64,000 bases of DNA. Origin: an uncultured Aquimarina sp. Its GTDB lineage: Bacteria; Bacteroidota; Bacteroidia; Flavobacteriales; Flavobacteriaceae. The stretch's first letter is position 1, and each line of letters starts with the position of its first letter. A program made the translations under genes and the position numbers. The notes beneath the pieces are model-generated. The model was given only the letters and a program-made list of their open reading frames with translations. It had not been told where the DNA came from and made no database searches. The stretch covers positions 434,001 through 498,000 of the forward strand of contig NZ_CANMED010000001.1 of assembly GCF_947496855.1 (NCBI RefSeq), in the 5' to 3' direction. Shown here in pieces: positions 9,116 through 18,698 of the stretch.

Positions 9116-10567
9116 TTAAAATTGAAAGTAGATAAATGATCTATCAATATTGTCATCAAAGAAAAGAAGCATACATAAAATTACTAAAGTATATGCTATA
9201 AATCGGACTATCCTTGATTTAAATTTAAAAGGAGATCGTTCATCTCTTCTTATTCTAAACTCGTATAGGGTAAAAAGTCCTAAAAGCACAAAGTAGTCAA
9301 TCATACGGTAACCTAGAGGATGTTCATATATTTCAAAACTAAAATTATTATATATCTGTTCTAAAAATCCAAAGGCATCGGTTATGGATTCTGATCTAAA
9401 AAATATTCTAGAAAATGTTATTAATGAAAAAGTTAGGAGTATTTGGAATATCTCTTTAATAGGAGGAAACCAACTATTTTCTGCGACTACGTTATCCATA
9501 TAAATTCGATTACGCCCCATCAGAAAAACGGGGATATATAGAAGTGCATGAATTCCTCCCCAAGCGATAAAAGTCCAATTCGCGCCATGCCAAAAACCAC
9601 TTACCAAAAAAATAATACAAATATTTCTTATTGATTTTAGTTTGTTAACCCGACTTCCACCAAGAGGAATATATACATAATGTCTAAACCAGGTTGATAA
9701 TGATACGTGCCATCGTTGCCAATATTCTGCAACATTTCTGGAAAAATTTGGAAATTTAAAATTAGACATTAGTTCTATACCAAACAATTTAGCAGTACCA
9801 ATTGCGATATCAGAATAACCGCTAAAATCTCCATATACTTGAAAACTAAACAAAGTAACACCTAGTATAAGAGTAGAGGCGGGGTAGTTTTCGTAATTAG
9901 CGAAAATGTCATCAACAATTGGCGCAATAGAATCAGCAATCACTACTTTCTTAAATAATCCCCATATGATGAGTTTTAGACCTTCTGTACATTGCTTATA
10001 ATTAAAAGTTCTTTTTGTTGTAAGCTGAGAGAGTAAATTAGAGGCTCTCTCAATCGGGCCCGCAACTAATTGCGGAAAAAAACTAACAAACGTAGCAAAT
10101 GAAATAAAATCCTTAGAAGGAGTGAGTCTTTTATAATAAATGTCTAGTGAATAAGACATGGTCTGGAAGGTATAAAAAGAGATTCCAACAGGAAGTATAA
10201 TTTGTAAGGTCCAAGAGCTTTGTAGTTTATAGCCAAAAATATGAATAAGATCTACCCAGGAATCTACAAAGAAATTGTAATATTTAAAAAAACCTAATAG
10301 TCCTATATTAAAAATTACACTAACCCACAACCATCTCTTTCTTTGTTTATTAGAATCACTATTATGGATATATTGAGCAACGAAATAATCAACTGTAGTA
10401 CTAGCCAAAATAAGAAACAGGAAACGCCAATCCCATATTCCATAGAATAAATAACTAGCAATCAGGATAAAAATGTTCTGAAGCCTTAAGTTTTTATAGA
10501 AGAAGAACCAATATGCAATAAAAACAACTGGTAAAAAAATAAAAAAATCTAATGAATTAAATAACAT
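9116..10567 (-). CDS. MBOAT O-acyltransferase (AlgI-like)
   Basis: This 483-residue polytopic membrane protein has the family core. GDFSGYSDIAIG is followed by YWQRWHVSLSTWFRHYVYIPLGG, and the catalytic His is in FWHGANWTF. AlgI-type proteins pass acetyl groups across the inner membrane to a periplasmic acetyltransferase, which is probably the SGNH-like gene downstream. The pair would O-acetylate the polysaccharide made by the surrounding genes. It is the first gene of a two-gene minus-strand unit, with its promoter presumably in the 0.9 kb gap to the right. Confidence 0.93.
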   Translation of the reverse strand: MLFNSLDFFIFLPVVFIAYWFFFYKNLRLQNIFILIASYLFYGIWDWRFLFLILASTTVDYFVAQYIHNSDSNKQRKRWLWVSVIFNIGLLGFFKYYNFFVDSWVDLIHIFGYKLQSSWTLQIILPVGISFYTFQTMSYSLDIYYKRLTPSKDFISFATFVSFFPQLVAGPIERASNLLSQLTTKRTFNYKQCTEGLKLIIWGLFKKVVIADSIAPIVDDIFANYENYPASTLILGVTLFSFQVYGDFSGYSDIAIGTAKLFGIELMSNFKFPNFSRNVAEYWQRWHVSLSTWFRHYVYIPLGGSRVNKLKSIRNICIIFLVSGFWHGANWTFIAWGGIHALLYIPVFLMGRNRIYMDNVVAENSWFPPIKEIFQILLTFSLITFSRIFFRSESITDAFGFLEQIYNNFSFEIYEHPLGYRMIDYFVLLGLFTLYEFRIRRDERSPFKFKSRIVRFIAYTLVILCMLLFFDDNIDRSFIYFQF

Positions 10568-11486
10568 GCAAAATCATTAATATAAGATCGGGGGTGTTAA
10601 ATTGAAATTATCATTAGATAATCCCTTTGTTTTTCTGAAGCTTGTAAATTTTGTTTATTTAATTTAATAAATCAAATATTCTAATCAATTTTTATTAAGA
10701 AATATGCTTAAGTAGATATAACAACAACAAAAGTGCTGTTCGGAATATAAAGATTCACCCTATAGTGTATTACGTTTTAAATGTGTGACGAAAACTCATT
10801 GTGTGTAGTTTATCGAAATAATGAGTGCATTAGCTCTTTTATGTATTCTTTTTGTGATCATTTTTTTGGTTACTTGGTTAGCTTAATTACTTTTGTTATA
10901 TTATAAGGACAATTATTTTATTAATGACATAATTAAAATATAAAGATATAAGAATAGAAAATTACAATTCATTTTCAAGAAGAAGGGAAAAAACCTGTTT
11001 AAAAAACAGGTGAATCACTGCGCATTTTATCAAATTTAACTAGTATTATTGAAACATTCTTTATGACTAACTTAAAGTAGGAAATTACGGTTATATTTTT
11101 TGTAAAAATTAGTTAAAAAGTGTTAAAATATGGAATATTAACGATATTAGTTAAATAAAAAAGGGTGTTTTGTAAGTTTTCACCTATAACTAAGGTTAGT
11201 TTTTATAGTACTTTTCTTACGGGAAAACCCTCGTTCGGTAAATTATCAGGAAGCACTAATGCTGTTAAACGCCTTTTTTGAGTATTCTATCTAAAAAGTT
11301 GTTTTTTCTAGTAATATTAAACGTAACTGAACTATTTTAGCGCCGGTTAAAGCAAGTAAGAGTAAAATACAATTTTTGGAAGTGCTACCCCCCTTCTTCC
11401 TTATATTATTAGATTGTCATAAAAATATTCGGTAATTATAACGGTAATGTTATGGTTATAGAGGATAAAATATTGTTCATTAATTA
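10568..11486. other. Long non-coding gap inside the polysaccharide locus
   Basis: This 919-base stretch has stops in all frames and separates divergent transcription units. It must hold the promoters for the MBOAT gene (minus) and the aminotransferase gene (plus). Visible elements are a hairpin at 10993-11011, a GGGTG/CACCT-containing segment at 11165-11184, and several CGGT/ACGG segments near 11430-11450. I recognise no named regulatory family here. Confidence 0.6.
10993..11011 (-). terminator. Short perfect hairpin, possible minus-strand terminator
   Basis: The arms ACCTGTTT and AAACAGGT pair perfectly over 8 bases around an AAA loop. Read on the minus strand the stem is followed by TTTTT, as in an intrinsic terminator. 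No minus-strand gene lies to the right, so it may end an antisense or leader transcript, or act as a protein site instead. Confidence 0.35.
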
Positions 11487-12632
11487 ATGGGAAAAATTAT
11501 GAATGCAGTAGAATCCAAGAGAATATGGCTTTCTTCACCACACATGGGGGGAATGGAGCAAAGCTATGTTAAACAAGCTTTTGATACTAATTGGGTTGCA
11601 CCATTAGGACCAAATGTAGATGGTTTTGAGAAGGATATCGAGAATTTTCTTGGTAGTAACAATTTTGTAGCTGCTTTGAATTCTGGTACCGCAGCTTTAC
11701 ATTTAGGACTCAAGCTTTTAGGTGTTTCGCGAGGAGATGAAGTAATATGTCAGAGTATGACATTTGCTGCTTCTGCTAATCCTATTGTTTATTTAGGAGC
11801 AAAACCAATATTTGTGGATAGTGAAATGCAAACTTGGAATATCTGTCCAGAGCAATTAGAATTAGCTATTAAGGATAGAATAGCAAAGGGTAAAAAACCA
11901 AAGGCTATTATCGCCGTGCATTTATATGGTATGCCATATAATGTTGATGCCATACACAAAATAGCTTCAGAATACAAAATTCCGGTTTTAGAGGATAGTG
12001 CAGAATCGCTAGGGAGTTCTTATAACGGTGTTAAGTGTGGAACTTTTGGAGATATTGCTATACTTTCTTTTAATGGAAATAAAATTATTACTACTTCAGG
12101 TGGTGGAGCATTAATAGCCAAAACGCCTGAACATAAAGAGAAAGCTATTTTTCTTGCCACTCAAGCTAGAGATAATGCTCCGCATTACGAGCATACCGAA
12201 ATTGGGCATAATTATCGAATGAGTAATATAATTGCTGGAATAGGAAGAGGGCAGATGCAGGTTTTAGAGGAGCATGTAAACAACAGACGAGATAACTTTA
12301 ATTTTTATAAAAATAACCTGAGTAGCTCTGCTGAAATTAAATTTTTGGAAGAACCTACTGGTTTTCACTCTAACAGATGGCTGACTTGTATAGAGACCAC
12401 ATCTTATGAATTAAGAGAAGGTCTAAGATTAGCTTTGGCAGAAGAAAACATAGAATCACGACCACTATGGAAACCCATGCATCGTCAACCTGTTTTTGCA
12501 GATTGTGATGCTTACCTCAATGGAATTTCTGACGACCTATTTGATCGAGGGCTTTGCTTACCCAGCGGGTCTAATCTTAAAAAAGAAGATTTATTTAGAA
12601 TTGTATCGGTAATTAAAAATATATTGAGATGA
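11487..12632 (+). CDS. DegT/DnrJ/EryC1 sugar aminotransferase (PglE-like)
   Basis: This 381-residue PLP enzyme has the DegT-family order. NSGTAALHLGL binds cofactor phosphate, VLEDSAESLGSSYNG carries the pyridine-binding Asp, and the Schiff-base Lys199 lies in SFNGNK. A late HNYRMSNI motif is also present. PglE-like members transfer an amino group to C4 of UDP-4-keto-6-deoxy-GlcNAc. The dehydratase that makes that keto sugar is the next gene, overlapping by four bases (ATGA), and PglD-like acetyltransferases lie at 1074 and 3593. A second ATG at 11499 is also possible as the start. Confidence 0.9.
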   Translation: MGKIMNAVESKRIWLSSPHMGGMEQSYVKQAFDTNWVAPLGPNVDGFEKDIENFLGSNNFVAALNSGTAALHLGLKLLGVSRGDEVICQSMTFAASANPIVYLGAKPIFVDSEMQTWNICPEQLELAIKDRIAKGKKPKAIIAVHLYGMPYNVDAIHKIASEYKIPVLEDSAESLGSSYNGVKCGTFGDIAILSFNGNKIITTSGGGALIAKTPEHKEKAIFLATQARDNAPHYEHTEIGHNYRMSNIIAGIGRGQMQVLEEHVNNRRDNFNFYKNNLSSSAEIKFLEEPTGFHSNRWLTCIETTSYELREGLRLALAEENIESRPLWKPMHRQPVFADCDAYLNGISDDLFDRGLCLPSGSNLKKEDLFRIVSVIKNILR

Positions 12633-14557
12633 TTAAGGACTACATAATTAATAATTCACATAAGCATGCGTCAAAATGGGTAGTGTTATCTATCGATATT
12701 GCAATTACGATCTTTAATTTCTTTTTAGCATATGTGGTTAGGTTTGGTATAACCCTTGATTTTGATAAGACAAATTTCATTTATCAAATACCGGTAATGA
12801 TAGCTATAGCTGCAATTAGTTTCTTGATGATAGGTTCCCATAAAGGAGTAGTAAGACATACTGGAATGAGGGATGCATATAATTTGTTTTTGGCAGTTAC
12901 AGTAGTAATTTCTTTAAGTGGAGCTTTAATGGTGTCAAGTAGATTATCTTTGATTCCAGAGCTTCTTAACATTCCTGTATCTATTATTTGTGTGCATTAC
13001 CTATTAAATATTATTAATTTAACCCTTAGTCGATTAGTATTTAAATATTGTTACCATTTTGTAAAGTCAAAACTTGGGGATTCTTCTAGAGTAATGATTT
13101 ATGGAGCAGGAGATTCAGGTTTAATAACCTTGGCAGCTATTACAAATGACTCACATAAGTCTGTTACCGTAGTTGGTTTTATAGATGATAACCCTCAAAA
13201 AGTTGGAAAAACAATTAACGGTATTACTGTTCACCGTTCGAAAACGATTACTCAAGGGTATATTACAAAAAATAATATAACTGAGATTATTGTATCAATC
13301 CCTCATATTGATAAACAGCGCTTATCAGAAATTTCGGATAATTTACTCAAGCTCTCCGTGAAGGTTAAGATTATTCCTGCAATTAATGATTGGATTGATG
13401 GGAAATTAAATGTCTCTCAGATCAAACAAATCCAGATAGAAGATTTATTAGATAGAGCTCCAATTGCATTAGAAAACCAAAACATTAAAAAAGAACTTGA
13501 TGATAAGGTAATTTTGATTACTGGTGCAGCAGGTTCTATTGGAAGTGAAATTGTTAGACAGGCGTCTTTTTATAGTTATAAACACTTAGTCCTAGTGGAT
13601 CAGGCAGAGTCACCTTTATATGATTTACAGCAAGAGTTGTTAAGTAAAGGAGTTAATAATTTTACGCCGATTGTTGCCGATATTAGGGATCACCAGCGTA
13701 TAGAAACGATCTTTAAGAGATTTAGACCTAATATGGTATTCCATGCCGCTGCATATAAGCATGTGCCGTTAATGGAAAATAATCCTTGTGAAGCAATTAA
13801 GATAAACGTTTTAGGTACGCGGAAATTAGCAGATTTATCGTCGGAGTTTGGTGTAGATAAATTTGTTTTTGTCTCAACCGATAAAGCCGTGAATCCAACC
13901 AATGTTATGGGAGCAACCAAAAGAGTTGCAGAGATGTATATAAAATGTCTACATAAAAGAAGCAAGACTAAATTTATTACTACAAGATTTGGAAATGTTT
14001 TGGGATCTAACGGTTCTGTAATTCCTTTATTCAAAAAACAAATAGATAAAGGTGGGCCTCTTACTGTAACTCATAAAGATGTTACTCGCTTCTTTATGAC
14101 GATACCAGAAGCTTCTCAATTAGTTATTGAAGCAGGAACAATGGGTAATGGTGGTGAGATCTTTATTTTTGATATGGGTGAATCGGTGAAAATATTCGAT
14201 TTAGCTAAAAAAATGATTAGACTATCGGGACTTAACTATCCTAATGATATAGATATAGAGATCACCGGATTAAGACCAGGAGAAAAACTATATGAAGAAC
14301 TATTAGCGGATACAGAGAATACCTTACCAACATACCATAAAAAAATTATGATTAGTAAATTTGATGATGCAGATTGTCATTTAGTAATGGATAAAATTGA
14401 TGATCTCTGCATTATGAATTTATTTAATCAGGATCATCAAATTGTCGGGAAGCTAAAAGAGATAGTACCTGAATTTATTTCTAAGAATTCTACTTTCGAA
14501 AGTATCGATATTAAGAACGAAGAAATTAATAGTAAAAAAGGGAAAGTATTAGTCTAG
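12629..14557 (+). CDS. PglF/FlaA1-like UDP-GlcNAc 4,6-dehydratase, membrane-bound
   Basis: This 642-residue protein has four N-terminal membrane helices (to about residue 150), then a CoA-binding-like Rossmann domain (MIYGAGDSGLIT). An SDR catalytic domain starts near residue 295 with LITGAAGSIGSEIV. The active-site region STDKAVNPTNVMGATKR is that of the PglF/WbpM/CapD group, in which the usual SDR Tyr is replaced by Met before the Lys. The reaction converts UDP-GlcNAc to the 4-keto-6-deoxy sugar at the inner membrane. It overlaps the aminotransferase gene and is probably translated with it. Confidence 0.92.
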   Translation: MIKDYIINNSHKHASKWVVLSIDIAITIFNFFLAYVVRFGITLDFDKTNFIYQIPVMIAIAAISFLMIGSHKGVVRHTGMRDAYNLFLAVTVVISLSGALMVSSRLSLIPELLNIPVSIICVHYLLNIINLTLSRLVFKYCYHFVKSKLGDSSRVMIYGAGDSGLITLAAITNDSHKSVTVVGFIDDNPQKVGKTINGITVHRSKTITQGYITKNNITEIIVSIPHIDKQRLSEISDNLLKLSVKVKIIPAINDWIDGKLNVSQIKQIQIEDLLDRAPIALENQNIKKELDDKVILITGAAGSIGSEIVRQASFYSYKHLVLVDQAESPLYDLQQELLSKGVNNFTPIVADIRDHQRIETIFKRFRPNMVFHAAAYKHVPLMENNPCEAIKINVLGTRKLADLSSEFGVDKFVFVSTDKAVNPTNVMGATKRVAEMYIKCLHKRSKTKFITTRFGNVLGSNGSVIPLFKKQIDKGGPLTVTHKDVTRFFMTIPEASQLVIEAGTMGNGGEIFIFDMGESVKIFDLAKKMIRLSGLNYPNDIDIEITGLRPGEKLYEELLADTENTLPTYHKKIMISKFDDADCHLVMDKIDDLCIMNLFNQDHQIVGKLKEIVPEFISKNSTFESIDIKNEEINSKKGKVLV

Positions 14558-14573
14558 TCTTCTTTTAAAATTG

Positions 14574-14605
14574 TTGTAATAAACGAGAATATTATCATAT
14601 TTTTG
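14574..14605 (+). promoter_or_regulatory. Bacteroidota-type promoter upstream of the export genes
   Basis: A TTG at 14574-14576 and a TATTTTTG box at 14598-14605 are separated by 21 bases, matching the known Bacteroidota TTG / TAnnTTTG pattern. It lies 37 bases before the Wza-like gene start and would allow the export pair to be expressed apart from the sugar-synthesis genes. Confidence 0.5.
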
Positions 14606-14641
14606 TTTGCTTATTAAAATGCCCTAAAGAATTTAAAAAAT

Positions 14642-15433
14642 ATGAACTTATATAAGTTTTTACTTTTATTAGTAATATCAATATTTATTTTTTCCTGTAA
14701 AACCCCTACTGATGTGGTGTATTTTCAGAATTCTAAAGATTTAGAAAAGATAAAATCGACGAACTCATTTACTCCTGTTTTTAAAGTAGATGATGTTGTT
14801 AGTATTTTGGTTTCTGCAACAGATATGGATGCAGCCAGACCTTTTAATTTAATGCAAGGTGCTAGTTTACCTCCCCCATCAGGAGAAATTACTGCTACAG
14901 CGAGTGTAACGAGTGGAACAGAACCTACATATCTTATTGATGAAGAAGGAACTATTGATTTTCCAGTTATTGGAAAATTAAAAATAGCAGGATTGACTCG
15001 AGTGCAGGTCAAAGATATGTTAAAAGAACGGTTGAGAATTTATATAAAAGATCCTATAGTAAATGTTAGACTCAAAAATTTTAAGATTACAGTTATTGGC
15101 GAAGTTGATAGACCAGGATCATTTACCATTCCTAATGAAAGAGTAACAATTATAGAAGCTATTGGTTTAGCAGGAGATCTTACCATTATGGGGAAAAGAG
15201 GTAATGTGATGGTCATTAGAGAAAATGATGGTGTGAATACATATCATAAGGTTGATCTCACTTCCAAATCAATTTTTGATTCACCTGTTTATTATTTAGC
15301 ACAAAATGATGTATTATATATAGAACCAAATAAGACTCAAGTAAAAAATTCTAAAGGTAGAGATAATACAGTGGGAGTTGTTTTAAGTGTTATAAGTGTG
15401 GGTCTAGCAGCTTTAGCACTTTTTTTAAGATAG
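14642..15433 (+). CDS. Wza-like polysaccharide export outer-membrane lipoprotein
   Basis: This 263-residue lipoprotein has a signal peptide ending in a lipobox (IFIFSC, Cys19). A Poly_export domain (YLIDEEGTIDFPVIGKLKIAG) and an SLBB-like segment (ITVIGEVDRPGSF) follow. A C-terminal hydrophobic helix (VGVVLSVISVGLAALALFLR) would cross the outer membrane. Such proteins form the outer-membrane channel for capsule or exopolysaccharide. The tyrosine kinase gene follows after 7 bases, and the two products normally form the trans-envelope export complex. Confidence 0.92.
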   Translation: MNLYKFLLLLVISIFIFSCKTPTDVVYFQNSKDLEKIKSTNSFTPVFKVDDVVSILVSATDMDAARPFNLMQGASLPPPSGEITATASVTSGTEPTYLIDEEGTIDFPVIGKLKIAGLTRVQVKDMLKERLRIYIKDPIVNVRLKNFKITVIGEVDRPGSFTIPNERVTIIEAIGLAGDLTIMGKRGNVMVIRENDGVNTYHKVDLTSKSIFDSPVYYLAQNDVLYIEPNKTQVKNSKGRDNTVGVVLSVISVGLAALALFLR

Positions 15434-15440
15434 AAAATTT

Positions 15441-17792
15441 ATGATTTCTAATACGAATTCTGATAATAATACTCCCGTGAATACACCGAAGTCTAGTTTC
15501 AATTTCAGAGATGAAATTCTAAAATATGTAAAGAAATGGTACTGGTTTTTGCTAAGTGTGTTGGTTTTCGGGACGTTAGCATATTTATACGTAAGATACA
15601 CGATTCCAAAGTATAATGTTTCTGGAACCATTCTGATATCCCAAGAAGAAAGTGTTAGTGAATCTGAACTATCTGCTTTTAAAGACCTTGGTTTACTTGA
15701 TGATTCGCAAAATAAAATAGAAAATGAGATTCAGATTCTAAAATCAAGAACATTATTAACTAATGTTGTAAATAACCTGAAACTAAACGTTCAGTATTTT
15801 ACGAAAGGTAGAGTACTTGAATCAGAAAATTATCCTAAATCTTTGATAGAGATTAATTTTTTATCTGCAGATTCGATTGTACATACCAAATCAAAAAGCT
15901 TTAGAGTACTTATTAATTCAGAAACTTCTTTTTCATTTGTGGATAAGGAGGGGAAAAACATTAGTGATCATTCTTTTGGTAAGACCATAAACACTAGTGT
16001 TGGAGATATTATCATTACTCCAAGTATTGAAGACATCACTTCTAATAAGGGAAATATAATTCATATTAAAATAACTCCCGTTAATATTGTTGCCCAAAAT
16101 TACAGAAATAGAGTATCTGTTACTACGATTGGAAAAGGATCTTCAATTGTAAGAATGTCTCTAAATGACCCTGTTAAAGAGAAGGCCAAAGATATTATAA
16201 ACGATTTGGTAGAAGAGTATAATAAATATACGATTAAAAATAAAAAACAAACCTCTGCAAGAACTGCCGATTTTATAAATGAAAGATTAGAACTTATTTC
16301 TGGAGATTTATCTGAGGTTGATGATGAAGCGGCAGGTTATAAGTCTAAATTTGGATTAACTAATGATGTTTCTGCTCAAACTCAGCGCGTTGCTGACATT
16401 GATTCTAGGAATATTCAGGAGATTAATAGCTTAGAAACTCAACTAAGAAAAATAGAGTCTACTAGACGTTTTGTATTAAGTCAGGATGGAAAATATGATA
16501 TTTTACCTTCAACTCTTGGATTTGATGATCCATCTGTATCCGGAACTGTAGCGCGATACAATGGATTGATAAGCCAAAGAAAAAGATTATTAAAGTCATC
16601 AAGCGAGCAAAACCCAGTAGTAGTTAATATAGATGAACAGATTGGTTCATTACGCCAAGGACTAATTGCTAGTTTAAATGGAGCTAAAAGTTCTATAAGT
16701 ATAAGTTTAAATAGTTTAAGAACTCAGGATAAATACTTTAGTGGGCAATTGTATAATGCTCCGCTAAGACAAAAAGAATTGACAGCCATTGGTCGTGAAC
16801 AGGGGATTAAAGAACAACTGTACCTTTATTTACTACAAAAACGTGAGGAAGCGGAAATCACAAGTCATATTACATTATCTAATGCACGGGTTATTGATAG
16901 GGCTTCTACCTTGGGTTCGTATCCGGTTTCTCCTAACAAGAAAATGATCTATTTTGGTGCTATATTTCTAGGATTAGTACTTCCTTTTTTAATAATTTAT
17001 TTATTGGATTTATTTAATACTAAAGTAAACTCAAGAGAAGATTTAGAAAGTGTGCTTTCCATGCCAATTTTAGGGGCTATCCCAAAAACGAAAAATAAGA
17101 AAAGTAAAATAGTAGTTTCTAGAAACAGCAGATCATCTGTAGCAGAGGCTTTTAGAATTCTTAGAACTAACTTAGGTTTTTTAATGGCTGGAACTAATAA
17201 GGAAACAGGTAAAGTTATATTTGTAACTTCTACTATTTCCGGAGAAGGTAAGACATTAGTCTCATCTAATTTAGCTAAGACCTTAGCTATTTCAGGCAAA
17301 AAAATAGCATATTTAGGGACTGATTTTCGTGATCCAAAATTTCATAATTTCTTTGAATTGCCAAAGGGGAAAGACACCCCAGGATTTACTAATTACATTA
17401 TGAATTTGGATATTAAACCTGAAGATATTATATATGAGCAAGGTGAAAATGATCCTATTTTTGTAGTTCCTTCAGGAGCTATCCCTCCTAATCCTGCAGA
17501 ACTTCTAATGAATGATAGAGTGAAAGAGATGTTTGAATATTTAGGAGAAAACTATGATTATATTGTTGTAGACACAGCACCTGTTAGTTTAGTAACAGAT
17601 ACACTGTTAATTGGTCATTTTGCAGATCTAAGTATATATATTGTAAGAGAAAATTATTCAGATAAAAGAATTTTACAAGTACCTGAAAACTTTTATAGAG
17701 AAAAACGCTTGCCTAATATGGCAGTCCTTCTTAATGCTGCTGGGGATAAAGTTGGTTATGGTTATGGGTACGGATATGGAGCAAAGGACTAA
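15441..17792 (+). CDS. Wzc-like polysaccharide co-polymerase with tyrosine autokinase domain
   Basis: This 783-residue protein has an N-terminal Wzz domain with a first membrane helix near residue 35. A long coiled periplasmic part leads to a second helix (near 510), and a cytoplasmic BY-kinase domain follows. Walker A is SGEGKT (Lys604) and Walker B is YIVVDTAP. Walker A' reads LGTDFRDP, with Gly in place of the first Asp of the classic DxDxR. The C-terminal Tyr cluster is the short run GYGYGYGYGAKD. The protein controls chain length and export. Its stop is interlocked with that of the convergent phosphatase gene. Confidence 0.92.
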   Translation: MISNTNSDNNTPVNTPKSSFNFRDEILKYVKKWYWFLLSVLVFGTLAYLYVRYTIPKYNVSGTILISQEESVSESELSAFKDLGLLDDSQNKIENEIQILKSRTLLTNVVNNLKLNVQYFTKGRVLESENYPKSLIEINFLSADSIVHTKSKSFRVLINSETSFSFVDKEGKNISDHSFGKTINTSVGDIIITPSIEDITSNKGNIIHIKITPVNIVAQNYRNRVSVTTIGKGSSIVRMSLNDPVKEKAKDIINDLVEEYNKYTIKNKKQTSARTADFINERLELISGDLSEVDDEAAGYKSKFGLTNDVSAQTQRVADIDSRNIQEINSLETQLRKIESTRRFVLSQDGKYDILPSTLGFDDPSVSGTVARYNGLISQRKRLLKSSSEQNPVVVNIDEQIGSLRQGLIASLNGAKSSISISLNSLRTQDKYFSGQLYNAPLRQKELTAIGREQGIKEQLYLYLLQKREEAEITSHITLSNARVIDRASTLGSYPVSPNKKMIYFGAIFLGLVLPFLIIYLLDLFNTKVNSREDLESVLSMPILGAIPKTKNKKSKIVVSRNSRSSVAEAFRILRTNLGFLMAGTNKETGKVIFVTSTISGEGKTLVSSNLAKTLAISGKKIAYLGTDFRDPKFHNFFELPKGKDTPGFTNYIMNLDIKPEDIIYEQGENDPIFVVPSGAIPPNPAELLMNDRVKEMFEYLGENYDYIVVDTAPVSLVTDTLLIGHFADLSIYIVRENYSDKRILQVPENFYREKRLPNMAVLLNAAGDKVGYGYGYGYGAKD

Positions 17793-18523
17793 CTAAAAGA
17801 ACGGTTGTTTTTCATTAATTCAGATATTTTAGATGCGTATTTCGCAGTAAATCCCTTTTCTAAGACTTCAAACTGTTGGTGATTATGTACATCAGAACCA
17901 GCAAAATCAAAAAGGTTTTCAGTCAGTAATTTCATCCCCATATCTTTCACTTTTTCACCATAATAACCTGAGATAGAAAGTAAATTAAGTTGAAATAAAA
18001 AACCTGATTCTTTTAATTTTATAAATTTATTGATATCATCTTTGTAGAAAGAGTAACGCTCTGGATGAGCTAGAATAGGAGTGAAACCGGCCAATTTAAT
18101 TTCAAACAGTATTTCATCTAAATTAATAGGAGGATTAAAAGTAGACATTTCTACCAAGATATATTTTTGATGCAATGGTATAATATCTTTGTTTTTTATT
18201 CTTTTATAAAAGAGATCGTCTAGCATATATTCCGCACTGGATTCTAATGATACTTCAATATCTAGAGAGGACAATACTTTTCGCATTTCGGTATGTTTAG
18301 ATGTAATAACCTCTGAGGTGTTGGGCCATACATCTTGCATCACGTGAGGTGTAGTAATTATTTTGTTTACGCCTAGTTTCTCAAATTGTTCAATAATAAA
18401 TGCAGACTGATACACTGTTTTTACTCCGTCATCTATTCCGGGTAGCAAATGTGAATGCATATCTACATAACCTTTGGGTATGAATTCTTTAAGTGGAATT
18501 TCTTTTTTAGATAAAAAATGCAA
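17789..18523 (-). CDS. CpsB/YwqE-type PHP tyrosine phosphatase
   Basis: This 244-residue PHP-fold metallophosphatase has the metal ligands in VDMHSHLLPGIDDG, in HPERYSFY and in the late GSDVHN motif. Homologs remove phosphate from the C-terminal tyrosines of BY-kinases, so it probably opposes the Wzc-like kinase encoded convergently next to it. The frame opens with TTG at 18523; the first ATG lies inside the HSH motif and is too late, so TTG is the likely start. The stop codons of the two genes overlap in CTAA. Confidence 0.88.
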   Translation of the reverse strand: MHFLSKKEIPLKEFIPKGYVDMHSHLLPGIDDGVKTVYQSAFIIEQFEKLGVNKIITTPHVMQDVWPNTSEVITSKHTEMRKVLSSLDIEVSLESSAEYMLDDLFYKRIKNKDIIPLHQKYILVEMSTFNPPINLDEILFEIKLAGFTPILAHPERYSFYKDDINKFIKLKESGFLFQLNLLSISGYYGEKVKDMGMKLLTENLFDFAGSDVHNHQQFEVLEKGFTAKYASKISELMKNNRSFS

Positions 18524-18633
18524 AATGTACTTCTTGTTTTGGGGTAAATTAAAGCTGTAACCTTTTAATTTATGATGAGTATTACTTATAACTTAATAAA
18601 AAAGTTATATACAAAAGTAAAGATTATTATACG

Positions 18634-18674
18634 TAAAAAAAACTGCTTAAGAAGCTAAACTCCCTAAGCAGTTT
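18634..18674 (-). terminator. Intrinsic terminator of the sigma/DUF2807 operon
   Basis: The arms at 18640-18649 (AAACTGCTTA) and 18665-18674 (TAAGCAGTTT) pair perfectly over 10 bases. On the minus strand they are followed by a run of seven or more T. It lies 25 bases after the stop of the DUF2807 gene. Confidence 0.8.
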
Positions 18675-18698
18675 CGAATTATTGAAATATGCTTCTTT

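Noticed and set aside
13690-14034. Minus-strand ORF of 114 codons
   Set aside because: It lies wholly inside the clearly coding dehydratase gene on the other strand and has no family-like sequence.
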